Under the pieces are notes generated by a model. The model saw only the letters and a program-made list of their open reading frames with translations. It did not search any database and was not told where the DNA came from. From Cyanobacteria bacterium QS_4_48_99 (lineage in GTDB: Bacteria > Cyanobacteriota > Cyanobacteriia > Cyanobacteriales > Rubidibacteraceae): a stretch of 64,000 nucleotides of DNA. Location of the stretch: the NCBI GenBank assembly GCA_003021505.1, contig PXPT01000166.1, positions 1 to 64,000 on the forward strand, in the 5' to 3' direction. Within the stretch, counting starts at the first letter, position 1. Each line of letters starts with the position of its first letter. Shown here one piece after another: positions 17,190 to 24,957 of the stretch. Position numbers and translations under genes: made by a program.

Positions 17190-17981
17190 CTAGGAGCGAA
17201 GCGACTTCCCCGCTGGCACTTTAGAAGTCTGTCCATTCTGTCGGTAAGCTTTTTGTTCGCCTGCTGAGAATGCCGGGGGTGGCGCTTCTCCTTGATTGAT
17301 AATCTCTGCATTGAACCGATAGCCCAGATTACGAACTGTTTGAATCAAACTAGGTCGTTGGGGATCGGTTTCGATCTTTTTGCGTAGCGATAAAATGTGT
17401 GTGTCAATGGTGCGCGGATTGTCAATCGCGTCTGGCCAAGCGCGACGCAGTAGTTCCCAGCGACTCAATGCTGTCCCATCCGCCTGAGCAAGCACGTAGA
17501 GCAAGCTAAACTCTTGAGGTGTTAATTCAACCAACTCGCCTTGGAGTTGGACGCGGCGGTGTACCAAGTCAATTTTGAGATCGCCATAATCTAAAAAGAG
17601 AGGGGCTGAACTCATACGCAAGCGTCGAGTTAGTGCCTCAACTCGCGCCATGAATTCTTGCATCCCAAAGGGCTTGGTAAGGTAATCGTCTGCGCCAGCC
17701 CTCAAAGCGGTGACAATCTCCCTTTCACTACTACGGGCAGATAGCATTAAAACCATGAGCTTCCGCTGTTGGTATAGCCAGCGGCAGAATTCCATGCTAT
17801 CTCCATCTGGTAAGTCTGAGTCGATAATGACAAGCGTGAGTTGAGGACTATACAATACGCTTTTTGCCTGCTGAAGGTTAGCAGATTGTTTTACCCCATA
17901 ACCTGCTTGCTGCAAGTGCCAGCCTAAAAGTGATCGCAGGTGATGATTGCCCTCGACGATTTGAATATGAATCGAGTCCAC
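17190..17981 (-). CDS. OmpR-family response regulator
   Basis: A 263-residue transcription factor with a receiver domain (residues 4-118) and an OmpR-type winged helix (about 130-228, with LTPQEFSLLYVL, RAWPDA and TIDTHILSLRKKIE). The phosphoacceptor is Asp54 in VIIDSDLP and the conserved Lys is in YLTKPF. The N-terminal acidic pair is weak (Glu10, Gly11 instead of two acids), so phosphorylation may be atypical. The start is GTG. A 35-residue tail follows the DNA-binding domain, and its last codons (GKSLRS) are encoded by a dispersed GGAGCGAAGCGACTT repeat. No kinase is adjacent, and the target genes are unknown. Confidence 0.87.
   Translation of the reverse strand: MDSIHIQIVEGNHHLRSLLGWHLQQAGYGVKQSANLQQAKSVLYSPQLTLVIIDSDLPDGDSMEFCRWLYQQRKLMVLMLSARSSEREIVTALRAGADDYLTKPFGMQEFMARVEALTRRLRMSSAPLFLDYGDLKIDLVHRRVQLQGELVELTPQEFSLLYVLAQADGTALSRWELLRRAWPDAIDNPRTIDTHILSLRKKIETDPQRPSLIQTVRNLGYRFNAEIINQGEAPPPAFSAGEQKAYRQNGQTSKVPAGKSLRS
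17193..17207 (+). repeat. Dispersed GGAGCGAAGCGACTT motif
   Basis: The identical 15-mer occurs at 39675-39689, on the minus strand at 23172-23186, and degenerately near 30383. This copy forms the 3' end of the response regulator gene. Confidence 0.6.
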
Positions 17982-18084
17982 GTTTGCTAACTCCCCTCGA
18001 ATCCGGTAAGGGTTAGAGTAACAAAGCTCATGTCAAGGTTTTGTAACAGCAGTTACGTCGAGCCTGAATCGCAATCGCCAAAGA

Positions 18085-18771
18085 TTAGCGTTGTTGCGGA
18101 ATTCTCTCGGAGAGGGCGTCTCGTACATCAAAAAAGTCCCTCCAGGGTATGTAAGGCTGGTTTTCTGCGTCGAGATATTTCACTAAGCGATCGCGGGCAA
18201 AAACTACATCAGCTTGCAGTGCCATGTTAATGTCGGTTAGCGAGTCACCGATGGCGATTTGTTCTGCTGCTGGGTATTTTGCCATTACCCACACTTTGGC
18301 GACTAATTCTATATCCCCTTCAAACTCCGAGTGAACGCGCAAATAATCCCCACTAGTATCAATCTCCATTGCAGAAATGGACGCAACACGCTCAATTAGC
18401 GGCTTTTTGCCTTCATTCTGGCGACTCAGCACCTTCTCCACCATCTCGCGCAATCCTCCCGAAATTATATGGATCGGAATGCCTCGAACATCGAGAAAAT
18501 CGACTAATTCATCCAAACCAGGGCGAGTGGGCTGATGTTCAACATAATCAATCATTTCGGGATAACGTGCTGAAGGAATTGCCTCTAGGATTTTTCGCAC
18601 TCCTTCCCGTAGCGTTAACCTCTTGGCATACATTTCTGGTAAAAGTTTTGCCGATAAATCTGGAGCAAATGCCTTAAGCATTCCAGCAAAAGTTTCTACG
18701 GCTGTGATTGTTCCATCAAAGTCACAGAAAACGATTTGTTTTGGCGAATTCGAGTCGGATTTCAATGGCAA
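18085..18771 (-). CDS. mtnX: HAD phosphatase, MtnX-like
   Basis: A 228-residue haloacid dehalogenase-superfamily phosphatase. Motif I is FCDFDGT (Asp17 nucleophile, Asp19), motif II lies in HIISGG, and motif III/IV is IAIGDSLTDINMA. The overall layout, with a helical cap inserted after motif I, fits the HAD-IB group that contains 2-hydroxy-3-keto-5-methylthiopentenyl-1-phosphate phosphatase (MtnX) of the methionine salvage pathway. No other salvage genes are in the window. A phosphoserine phosphatase-like enzyme is the main alternative. The gene is convergent with nothing; upstream is a 430 bp gene-free spacer. Confidence 0.75.
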   Translation of the reverse strand: MPLKSDSNSPKQIVFCDFDGTITAVETFAGMLKAFAPDLSAKLLPEMYAKRLTLREGVRKILEAIPSARYPEMIDYVEHQPTRPGLDELVDFLDVRGIPIHIISGGLREMVEKVLSRQNEGKKPLIERVASISAMEIDTSGDYLRVHSEFEGDIELVAKVWVMAKYPAAEQIAIGDSLTDINMALQADVVFARDRLVKYLDAENQPYIPWRDFFDVRDALSERIPQQR

Positions 18772-19107
18772 CTTCCACCTCTAGAGCAACATCTTGATTT
18801 TGCCATTTTGCAGTAGCAGTAGGGGCGAATCGACGGCTTGCCCCTACACAGAAGCCGAAAAGTAAAGTGATATTAAAATCTTAAGATTACTCGTAAAAAA
18901 AATTTCTCCGCCCCTTCGGGGCAGTCCTTAGTTCTTAGTCCTAAAGTTTATTTAAGTTAACTAATGACTATTAGGTGTTCAACCGGATTCGGCATGAGAG
19001 GCGATCGCTCTCCTTACTATAATCTGCCCAAGCTATGAGGGCAATCCTGGAGTGAATTTTGGCGGGGGAAAACAAGGAATACGCTGCGCTCCAAGGAGTG
19101 GTTTCCT
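18772..19107. other. Gene-free spacer with palindromes
   Basis: The spacer between mtnX and the small gene at 19201. It holds an eight-base-pair palindrome at 18819-18847, a small GCCCC-TTC-GGGGC hairpin at about 18910-18922, TTAGTCCT-type repeats near 18930, and an HIP1 site near 19000. I see no ORF. Confidence 0.45.
18819..18847. repeat. Short palindrome GTAGGGGC...GCCCCTAC
   Basis: A perfect eight-base stem (GTAGGGGC/GCCCCTAC) with a 13-base loop. A close relative, less perfect, lies at 34780-34806 (TAAGGGCG, then TTGCCCCTACC) between rpsG and fusA. This is a common miniature repeat type. Confidence 0.55.
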
Positions 19108-19137
19108 TTGAAAACACTCAAGGAAAAGTTTTATAAT
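19108..19137 (+). promoter_or_regulatory. Sigma70-type promoter of small gene
   Basis: TTGAAA (19108-19113) and a perfect TATAAT (19132-19137) separated by 18 bp, giving a 5' leader of about 57 nt before the ATG at 19201. Confidence 0.55.
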
Positions 19138-19185
19138 GCGAGTATAAAAAACTAGTTTTACTAAACAACTAAGAATCTTTTAATT

Positions 19186-19193
19186 GAGGAGGT
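19186..19193 (+). promoter_or_regulatory. Strong ribosome binding site
   Basis: GAGGAGGT, a full anti-Shine-Dalgarno match, seven bases before the ATG at 19201. It is among the strongest in this window. Confidence 0.7.
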
Positions 19194-19200
19194 AATCCTT

Positions 19201-19341
19201 ATGGGTATCTTTAGGCGATTGGGAGAAATGCTTCAATACGTCTGGGATGGTGCAGCGAGAATTTTTTCTCCTAACGATGACAACCCTCCTGAGACAGATA
19301 CTCAACCATACGAAGGCGACAAATATCAGGAACAAAGGTAA
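19201..19341 (+). CDS. Small conserved-looking protein, 46 residues
   Basis: A 46-codon gene easily missed because of its size. It is supported by a TTGAAA-18-TATAAT promoter and a GAGGAGGT ribosome binding site at ideal spacing. The protein starts with an amphipathic basic helix (MGIFRRLGEMLQYVWDGAAR), then a segment IFSPNDDNPPETDTQPYEGD, and ends in a polar tail. I recall similar tiny cyanobacterial proteins with the pattern Y-V-W-x-x-x-A-R-I-F-S-P-x-D-D-N-x-P, but no function. The helix could bind a membrane or a partner protein. No cysteine or metal motif is present. It stands alone, convergent with hom. Confidence 0.72.
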   Translation: MGIFRRLGEMLQYVWDGAARIFSPNDDNPPETDTQPYEGDKYQEQR

Positions 19342-19459
19342 AACTACTAACAGTACAATCTTTAAGTCGCAATTGCCGGGCTGCAAATTGTTAACCGACG
19401 CGCAGCCCAGAGGGCAAGCATCAGCGAATTGGTGTGACGAGTGTTTTTGGTTAGATATG

Positions 19460-20761
19460 CTAAAGCACTCGTAAAACGCTAGGAATGCTAACGTTGTTGA
19501 TCGCATCTAAGTTACGAATTTCATCGAGGGCACTGCGAAAATTCCCTTCTCTAACATCGTGGGTAACAACAACAATTTCGGCTAGCCCATTTTGAAAGTC
19601 AATTTGCACGATGGACTCTAGGCTGACATCGTGCCTGCCGAAGCAAGTTCCTAGAGAACCAATCACTCCAGGATAATCCACGCAGAGAATGCGAGCATAA
19701 AACCGGGTGACTAATTTCTCCATAGGAGTGACACTGCATTGTTGCTGGGGGGCAGTGCTTAAGAGGGGATGAGGAGTCTCGGTACGTCCGCAGGTTTGGA
19801 GAATACCTGCTATATTCATAATATCTGAGACAACTGCACTGGCAGTAGCTCCGCCACCCGCACCGGGACCAAAGAACATTACTTGCCCAATCGGTTCGCC
19901 TTCGACAAGAATGGCGTTGTTTACACCGTTGATGCTAGCGAGGGGATGGTCTTTCGGGACTAGGGTGGGATGCACTCTCACCTCGAGGGAGTCTGGTGTT
20001 GCAGGGGAGTCTTGAGCGATCGCCAGTAATTTAATTGCAAATCCTAACCGTTCTGCATAGCCAATATCGAGGGCACTCACTTTACCAATGCCTTCGCGGT
20101 GGACATCTTCAAGTTCCACTTGTTCGCCAAAAGCAGTCTCAGCAAGAATGACGATCTTATCTGCGGCATCGAAGCCATCCACATCGGCAGTGGGATCAGC
20201 TTCAGCATAACCGAGTTGCTGCGCTTCTGCCAGGACATCGGCAAAGTCACTCCCTTCTGCTGCCATTTCGGTGAGGATGTAATTAGTTGTGCCGTTGACA
20301 ATGCCGAGGATGCGATTAATCCGGTTCGCGCTGAGGGAGTGTTTTAGGGGTTGAATTACCGGAATCCCCCCACCTACGGCTGCCTCTATCAAGACGTAGA
20401 CACCCGCCTGAGAAGCTGCGCTAAAGATTTCACTGCCATAGCGCGAAATTACCGCCTTGTTGGCAGTGACGACATGCTTGTGATGGGAAATCGCTTTGAG
20501 GATGAGCGATCGCGCTGGTTCCAATCCCCCAAGTAATTCCACCACAATGTCAATGCTGGAATCGCTAACAATTGCCTCTAAATCTGTTGTGATTATATCT
20601 GGTGGCAGTTGCACATCTCTAGACTTGTCAGGTGATCGCACCCCCACTCGCTGAATCTCTATCTCTTGCAAGAGAGGGTGACGCTTTTGCGGGTTCAGCA
20701 AAATTTCTGCTGTTGCTGTTCCCACTGTACCTAATCCCAGTAAACCGATTTTAAAAGCCAC
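19460..20761 (-). CDS. hom: Homoserine dehydrogenase
   Basis: A 433-residue NAD(P)-dependent enzyme that reduces aspartate semialdehyde to homoserine, the branch point to threonine and methionine. The Rossmann motif GLLGLGTVG is near residues 6-14. The catalytic domain contains VVTANKAVIS, GGGIPVIQPL and the YAEADPTADVDGFDAADK substrate block. A C-terminal ACT domain (about 355-430, YPGVIGSLGTCFGRHDVSLESI) is expected to bind threonine for feedback control. Length matches the cyanobacterial enzymes. It is monocistronic here; the downstream spacer contains a GACGCGCAGCCC-type repeat, also found near 30176. Confidence 0.95.
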   Translation of the reverse strand: MAFKIGLLGLGTVGTATAEILLNPQKRHPLLQEIEIQRVGVRSPDKSRDVQLPPDIITTDLEAIVSDSSIDIVVELLGGLEPARSLILKAISHHKHVVTANKAVISRYGSEIFSAASQAGVYVLIEAAVGGGIPVIQPLKHSLSANRINRILGIVNGTTNYILTEMAAEGSDFADVLAEAQQLGYAEADPTADVDGFDAADKIVILAETAFGEQVELEDVHREGIGKVSALDIGYAERLGFAIKLLAIAQDSPATPDSLEVRVHPTLVPKDHPLASINGVNNAILVEGEPIGQVMFFGPGAGGGATASAVVSDIMNIAGILQTCGRTETPHPLLSTAPQQQCSVTPMEKLVTRFYARILCVDYPGVIGSLGTCFGRHDVSLESIVQIDFQNGLAEIVVVTHDVREGNFRSALDEIRNLDAINNVSIPSVLRVL

Positions 20762-20798
20762 AACTGAATACTTTGACGACTCACCCGATCTATCCTAA

Positions 20799-20963
20799 TT
20801 ACTCATCCCTTCCTATGATCTTGGGAAGGATAGTCACTAGCATGACAACACTAATAAAAAACACAAGCACAAAGACAGGACTTCTCCCTGTTATTCCCAA
20901 AGCGAGATCGAAAGCAACATCCGCAATGTTTGGGACAATCCCTATCTTGCGCGAGTGGGTTAG
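20799..20963 (-). pseudogene. In-frame continuation beyond TGA, second membrane helix
   Basis: Directly after the TGA of the coiled-coil gene, the same reading frame continues without a stop for 54 codons. It contains KIGIVPNIADVAFDLALG and a 20-residue hydrophobic helix ending in PKIIGRDE, then TAA. It has no start codon of its own near its beginning. It looks like the detached C-terminus of the upstream gene. Confidence 0.45.
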
Positions 20964-21275
20964 TCATAAAATGTATGCCCAGACTGCGTTAGTTGCCAAG
21001 CCAATTCCCATCATCGACAGCACTGTTAATATCCCGACTCCTATCCATTTAACCCATCCTAGAGTGGACTCAATACTAGAAAATCTAGCATCGAGACTAG
21101 AGACGTTGACCTTGAGTTCAGAGACATCTTGCTTTAACCCAGAAACGTTTTGCTTAACCTCCGAGATCTCTGATTGAGTCGCATCCAGCTTGTTCTCTAC
21201 AACTGCTATCCGTTCACCATTGCTAGTTAGCTTCTTGAGGGTTGCTTCCCTCCGTCTCTTCTCAGCGTTAGTCAT
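20964..21275 (-). CDS. Coiled-coil protein with C-terminal membrane helix
   Basis: A 103-residue protein with a charged start, a heptad coiled coil (about residues 22-72, ISEVKQNVSGLKQDVSEL and on) and one membrane helix (about 76-100). It resembles small haemolysin-XhlA-like tethered coiled-coil proteins in layout; function unknown. After its TGA stop (20966-20964) the same frame stays open for 55 more codons to a TAA at 20799, encoding a second hydrophobic segment (VFVLVFFISVVMLVTILP). It may therefore be a longer two-helix protein cut by a nonsense mutation. A 134-codon frame on the opposite strand overlaps but has unlikely composition. Confidence 0.6.
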   Translation of the reverse strand: MTNAEKRRREATLKKLTSNGERIAVVENKLDATQSEISEVKQNVSGLKQDVSELKVNVSSLDARFSSIESTLGWVKWIGVGILTVLSMMGIGLATNAVWAYIL

Positions 21276-21326
21276 CTTTAAAAATCTAGTTCAATTAACT
21301 CGCTAATTGAGGAGAGCTTAAAATAT

Positions 21327-21455
21327 CATACCCAATCCAGCCTAGCGGCAACTTGTGGGCATTATATTATTGGGCAGCCGATCAGAACCTATAGCTGCAC
21401 TAACTTACGCGCACGGTCAAAACGCGAGTCTTCTAGGCGGAATCCATCGGGATTG
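21327..21455. repeat. Direct repeat copy 1 (129 bp)
   Basis: About 90 percent identical by eye to 22241-22368. On the minus strand both copies end a reading frame with the tail GFRLEDSRF(D/A)RARKLVQL followed by TAG. The two copies bracket the Uma2 gene. Confidence 0.75.
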
Positions 21456-21530
21456 GTGCTACTTTCCAGGCTAGGTAATAAGTGGAGATGTCAAAAATAG
21501 ACTGAGGGTAGTCCCATCTCAAAAAAAGTC

Positions 21531-22109
21531 ATGCCTTCCCTCAACCAACTCAAACAATTCTCTGTTGCCGAGTATCACCAACTCATTGCCTCAGGCATCA
21601 TCTCAGAAGACGAGAAGGTGGAACTCCTGGACGGCTTCATTGTCAAAATGTCTCCTCAACATCCTCCTCATGCTGCCACAATTAGCCGTAGCTTAGATTA
21701 TTTACAAAAAATTGTTCCTGAGGGAGTAAGCCTTCGCGCTCAACTTCCGGTTACGCTCTCAACCTCTGAACCTGAACCTGATATAGCAGTTGTACGCTCT
21801 GACCTAGACGATTATGTAGAGCACCATCCCTACCCTCAACATATCTATTGGCTCATTGAGGTGGCAGACTCCTCTTTGGCTGTAGATAAAAGCGAGAAAG
21901 CTAACCTCTATGCCCGAGCAACAATCAGAGAATATTGGATCTTAGGAGTGCGCGATCGCACTCTCACTGTTTATCTAGATTCTAGTAATTCAGGCTACCA
22001 GTCAGAGTTGCGTTACGCAGAGACTGAGATAGTTAGCCCACAAGCCTTTCCGGAGTTAGGAATTGAGGTAGGAAGAATGCTGCCCAGAGACATTCATCAG
22101 TCATCATAG
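21531..22109 (+). CDS. Uma2 family putative endonuclease
   Basis: A 192-residue protein of the Uma2 (DUF820) family, very abundant in cyanobacteria and built on a PD-(D/E)XK nuclease-like fold; no physiological substrate is established. Typical blocks are ISEDEKVELLDGFIVKMSP, PEPDIAVVRSD (candidate catalytic Asp), IYWLIEVADSSLAVD (Glu of the ExK-like motif) and LYARATIREYWILGVRDRTL. Length is normal. The gene lies between two 128-129 bp direct repeats, which suggests it arrived or moved as a cassette. No partner gene is adjacent. Confidence 0.88.
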   Translation: MPSLNQLKQFSVAEYHQLIASGIISEDEKVELLDGFIVKMSPQHPPHAATISRSLDYLQKIVPEGVSLRAQLPVTLSTSEPEPDIAVVRSDLDDYVEHHPYPQHIYWLIEVADSSLAVDKSEKANLYARATIREYWILGVRDRTLTVYLDSSNSGYQSELRYAETEIVSPQAFPELGIEVGRMLPRDIHQSS

Positions 22110-22240
22110 AAAGTCAGAAGGCAGAAGTCATACTATGCCTGCTTTTTAGTTGCAACACACTACCCCTCTCCATCTCCCCTAGAAGTGATTCTGGGAGTCT
22201 GCAAGTGTCTCACCAAAATCGGAAAATGGTATTGCAATGT

Positions 22241-22368
22241 CATACCCCATCTAGCCTAGCGGCAACTTGGGGCATTCTACTATTGGGCACCCGATCAGAA
22301 CCTATAGCTGCACTAACTTACGCGCACGGGCAAAACGTGAGTCTTCTAGGCGGAACCCATTTCGATTG
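22241..22368. repeat. Direct repeat copy 2 (128 bp)
   Basis: The second copy of the element at 21327-21455. It abuts the truncated 3' end of the SIS pseudogene, whose reading frame runs into the repeat and stops within it. The minus strand again encodes GFRLEDSRFARARKLVQL plus TAG. Confidence 0.75.
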
Positions 22369-23174
22369 ACATTCCTTCCGTCTGCAAATCAGAAGTTTCC
22401 TTAATCTTCAGTGCTATTTCCTGAGCAGTGACAGCACTTGCACTACCACCACTAACCATAAACGTCGCCGATTAAGGTGTTTACGTGCCAGGTGTGCCAT
22501 CTCACTTTCTGTTTCCATATAGGCACGCAATGCTTTGGGGATTTCCTCAGAGAGAAAACTATCTGGAAGGAGGCGCTTGCCAGTGCGATGATAGCCGAGA
22601 GATTCTGCTAAAGATGCCAAAACCGTGATCGCAGCAACATAGCTAACAGTATGTGCTGATGACTTTTCCTGGGCGACTGTGTGAAAGCTAATGTCGGAAT
22701 TGATTGCCGAGGTATCGATTCCCTCACCAGTAATAAGAGCCGTGTAGCAACCTGCCTTACGAGCACGCTTTAATGAATCCTGGGTATAAAGCTTATTTCC
22801 GCGATGGCTAATCCCAATCACGCCATCTTTTGAGTTCAGTGGTTGCCCATATAGAGCAAAATCAAAGGAGTGAGCTGCATATGTAGTTAACCACCACCAT
22901 AAAAGCGCATCAGATGTTCGCCCACCTGAGCAGCATGATATAGCGTTTCTTAGGCTCATGAGGTACACCCTGCCTCACTATGTACCTCACCAGTATGAGA
23001 ATTGCTATAGGAGGTAGCAATACCAACGAGAAATAACCGCTCACAGGAGGAAATACTAGTAGCAAGCTGCTCAATTACACACCTAACAGCATGAGCAAAT
23101 CCCTCTGGTTGCTTCAGGATAGCCTCATGCATGTAAAAGGGATGCTGCGCCCGTGGTTCAGTGGGCGTATCAAG
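22369..23174 (-). pseudogene. Broken SIS-domain sugar isomerase-like gene
   Basis: Remnant of a phosphosugar-binding SIS protein related to the isomerase domain of glucosamine-6-phosphate synthase. The first frame (from 23174) gives HPFYMHEAILKQPEG and CERLFLVGIATSYSNSH, then TGA at 22956. A second frame (22968-22414) gives a 184-codon piece with DGVIGISHRGNKLYTQDSLK and CYTALITGEG. A third frame near 22440-22380 gives SAVTAQEIALKIKETSDL, which should follow LWLV of the second. The C-terminal portion is missing where repeat copy 2 begins. Two frameshifts plus truncation make it a pseudogene; the 184-codon piece alone is unlikely to be functional. Confidence 0.75.
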
Positions 23175-23344
23175 TCGCTTCGCTCCAATGAAAAATTAAA
23201 AGTTAAAAATTCAAAGTTAAGACCCAATTCCTTAAAAGGAATAAGTTTGGAAGAGGGGTAATATTTAGGCTTTTATCTTCTGAAAGGGATGAATATGTAC
23301 CCTTTTTTTGAATTTTGAATTTTGCATTTTGAATTGAATGTGTT

Positions 23345-24796
23345 CTATCCCCCCGAAGACACCAAACGCAACGCCTGCTGCAAGCGAGGTTTATCCCAGC
23401 CATGCTGATTCAGTAGAAGCCAGGATTGCATCAAATCGTGCCCCCGTAACTCACCCGTCAAAGCTGCCCGTAGCGATCGCATTACCAATCCCTTCTTCAC
23501 ATTCTTCTCTTTAGTCACTTGTTTGACAAGTTGCTGGGCATCAGCTTCACTTAAGCGCGGCTGAGTCTCTAAGGCATCGACAATCGCTTCTAGCGCCTCA
23601 GTCGAACCAGGTTGTTGCAGTTGCGATATCCCTTCCTCGCTAATCTCGACAGATTTCACCAAGAAAGATTTAGCTTGCTCAACTGCATCGCTTAAGCGGG
23701 TGAGACTGGAAGCAATCAAAGCCGCAACTTCTTCTAACCAGGCGCGATCCACATCCAAGTCATACCCTGCCGCTTGCCAGTAGGGAATTAGTAATTCTAC
23801 CAACCGATTCGCTGGCATCTGATGGATATATTGACTGTTCAGCCAATCTAGTTTTGCCCAGTCAAACCTGGCCCCTGCCTTACTCACCCGATCCAAACTA
23901 AATTTTTCCGCCGCTTGGGAGAGAGTGAAAATTTCCTCTGTCGAATCTGGCGGTGTCCATCCCAGCAGCATCATGTAATTCGCCATTGCTTCTGGCACAA
24001 AGCCCATCTCCTGAAAATCGGAAATAGCGGTGACATTTTCTCGCTTCGATAGCTTCTGCCCCTGCATATTCAAAATTAGCGGCGTGTGGGCAAACTTGGG
24101 CAGCGAACTTCCTAGTGCCTCATAGAGTAAAATCTGCTTGGCAGTGTTGGCAATGTGATCCTCGCCCCGAATCACATGGGTAATCTGCATATCCATGTCA
24201 TCAACGACTACTGCCAGGTTATAAAGTGGCTGACCAATATCGCCTTCGGGGGAAGTCCGGGCAATCACCATATCGCCACCGAGATCACTGCCCTTCCAGA
24301 AGAGTTTCCCTCGCACCTGGTCATGCCAAATAATGTCTCGGTTGTCCTCTATCTTAAAGCGAATCACAGGTCGCCGCCCTTCGGCTTCAAAGGCTGCCTG
24401 TTGTTCTGGGGTTAGATTGCGGTGTCGGTTGTCATAGCGAGGTGCTTCACCCCGGGCTTTTTGTGCCTCCCGCATCTGGTTTAGTTCTTCTTCGGTGCAG
24501 TAGCAGCGGTAAGCTAAACCTTTATCTAACAGGGTTTGAGTCGTTTCTCGATAGAGGTGAAGCCGTTGGGATTGGAAGCGGAGTTGTTCATCCCAGTCCA
24601 GTCCTAGCCAGGTGAGTCCCGCCTTGATATCCTCAGTGTATTCGGGGCGTGATCGCGTTTGATCTGTATCTTCGATGCGTAAAATAAACTTACCGCCATG
24701 ACAACGCGCATACAGCCAGTTAAATACGGCTGTCCTTGCTGTCCCGATGTGTAAGTTTCCTGTCGGACTGGGTGCGATACGAACTCTAACTGTCAT
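23345..24796 (-). CDS. gltX: Glutamyl-tRNA synthetase
   Basis: A 483-residue class I aminoacyl-tRNA synthetase that charges tRNA-Glu; the product also feeds tetrapyrrole synthesis through glutamyl-tRNA reductase. The HIGH motif is [13 protein letters not shown] (His16-Gly18), the KMSKS equivalent is KLSKRE near residue 249, and [19 protein letters not shown] is the glutamate-binding and acceptor-stem region. The C-terminal anticodon-binding domain is complete. In cyanobacteria a single non-discriminating enzyme usually serves tRNA-Gln too, which would need GatCAB. The spacer upstream holds TTAGTCA-type repeats. Confidence 0.96.
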   Translation of the reverse strand: MTVRVRIAPSPTGNLHIGTARTAVFNWLYARCHGGKFILRIEDTDQTRSRPEYTEDIKAGLTWLGLDWDEQLRFQSQRLHLYRETTQTLLDKGLAYRCYCTEEELNQMREAQKARGEAPRYDNRHRNLTPEQQAAFEAEGRRPVIRFKIEDNRDIIWHDQVRGKLFWKGSDLGGDMVIARTSPEGDIGQPLYNLAVVVDDMDMQITHVIRGEDHIANTAKQILLYEALGSSLPKFAHTPLILNMQGQKLSKRENVTAISDFQEMGFVPEAMANYMMLLGWTPPDSTEEIFTLSQAAEKFSLDRVSKAGARFDWAKLDWLNSQYIHQMPANRLVELLIPYWQAAGYDLDVDRAWLEEVAALIASSLTRLSDAVEQAKSFLVKSVEISEEGISQLQQPGSTEALEAIVDALETQPRLSEADAQQLVKQVTKEKNVKKGLVMRSLRAALTGELRGHDLMQSWLLLNQHGWDKPRLQQALRLVSSGG

Positions 24797-24957
24797 TAGT
24801 CATTGGTCATTAGTGCTAACGTTTATCTAACTTTACTGATGACTAGCTATTTTTTAATTGTTTTGCTGCAATACATTCTTTTTTAAACATATAGTTACTT
24901 GAGCGGGTAAGAAAGAAATGTTGCCATCTCCTCCTCACCCACCAGAAGCAGTTGGAA

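Noticed and set aside
20773-21177. 134-codon open frame on the plus strand opposite the coiled-coil gene
   Set aside because: Its translation lacks any domain pattern and is a mirror of a clear coiled coil plus membrane helix on the minus strand.
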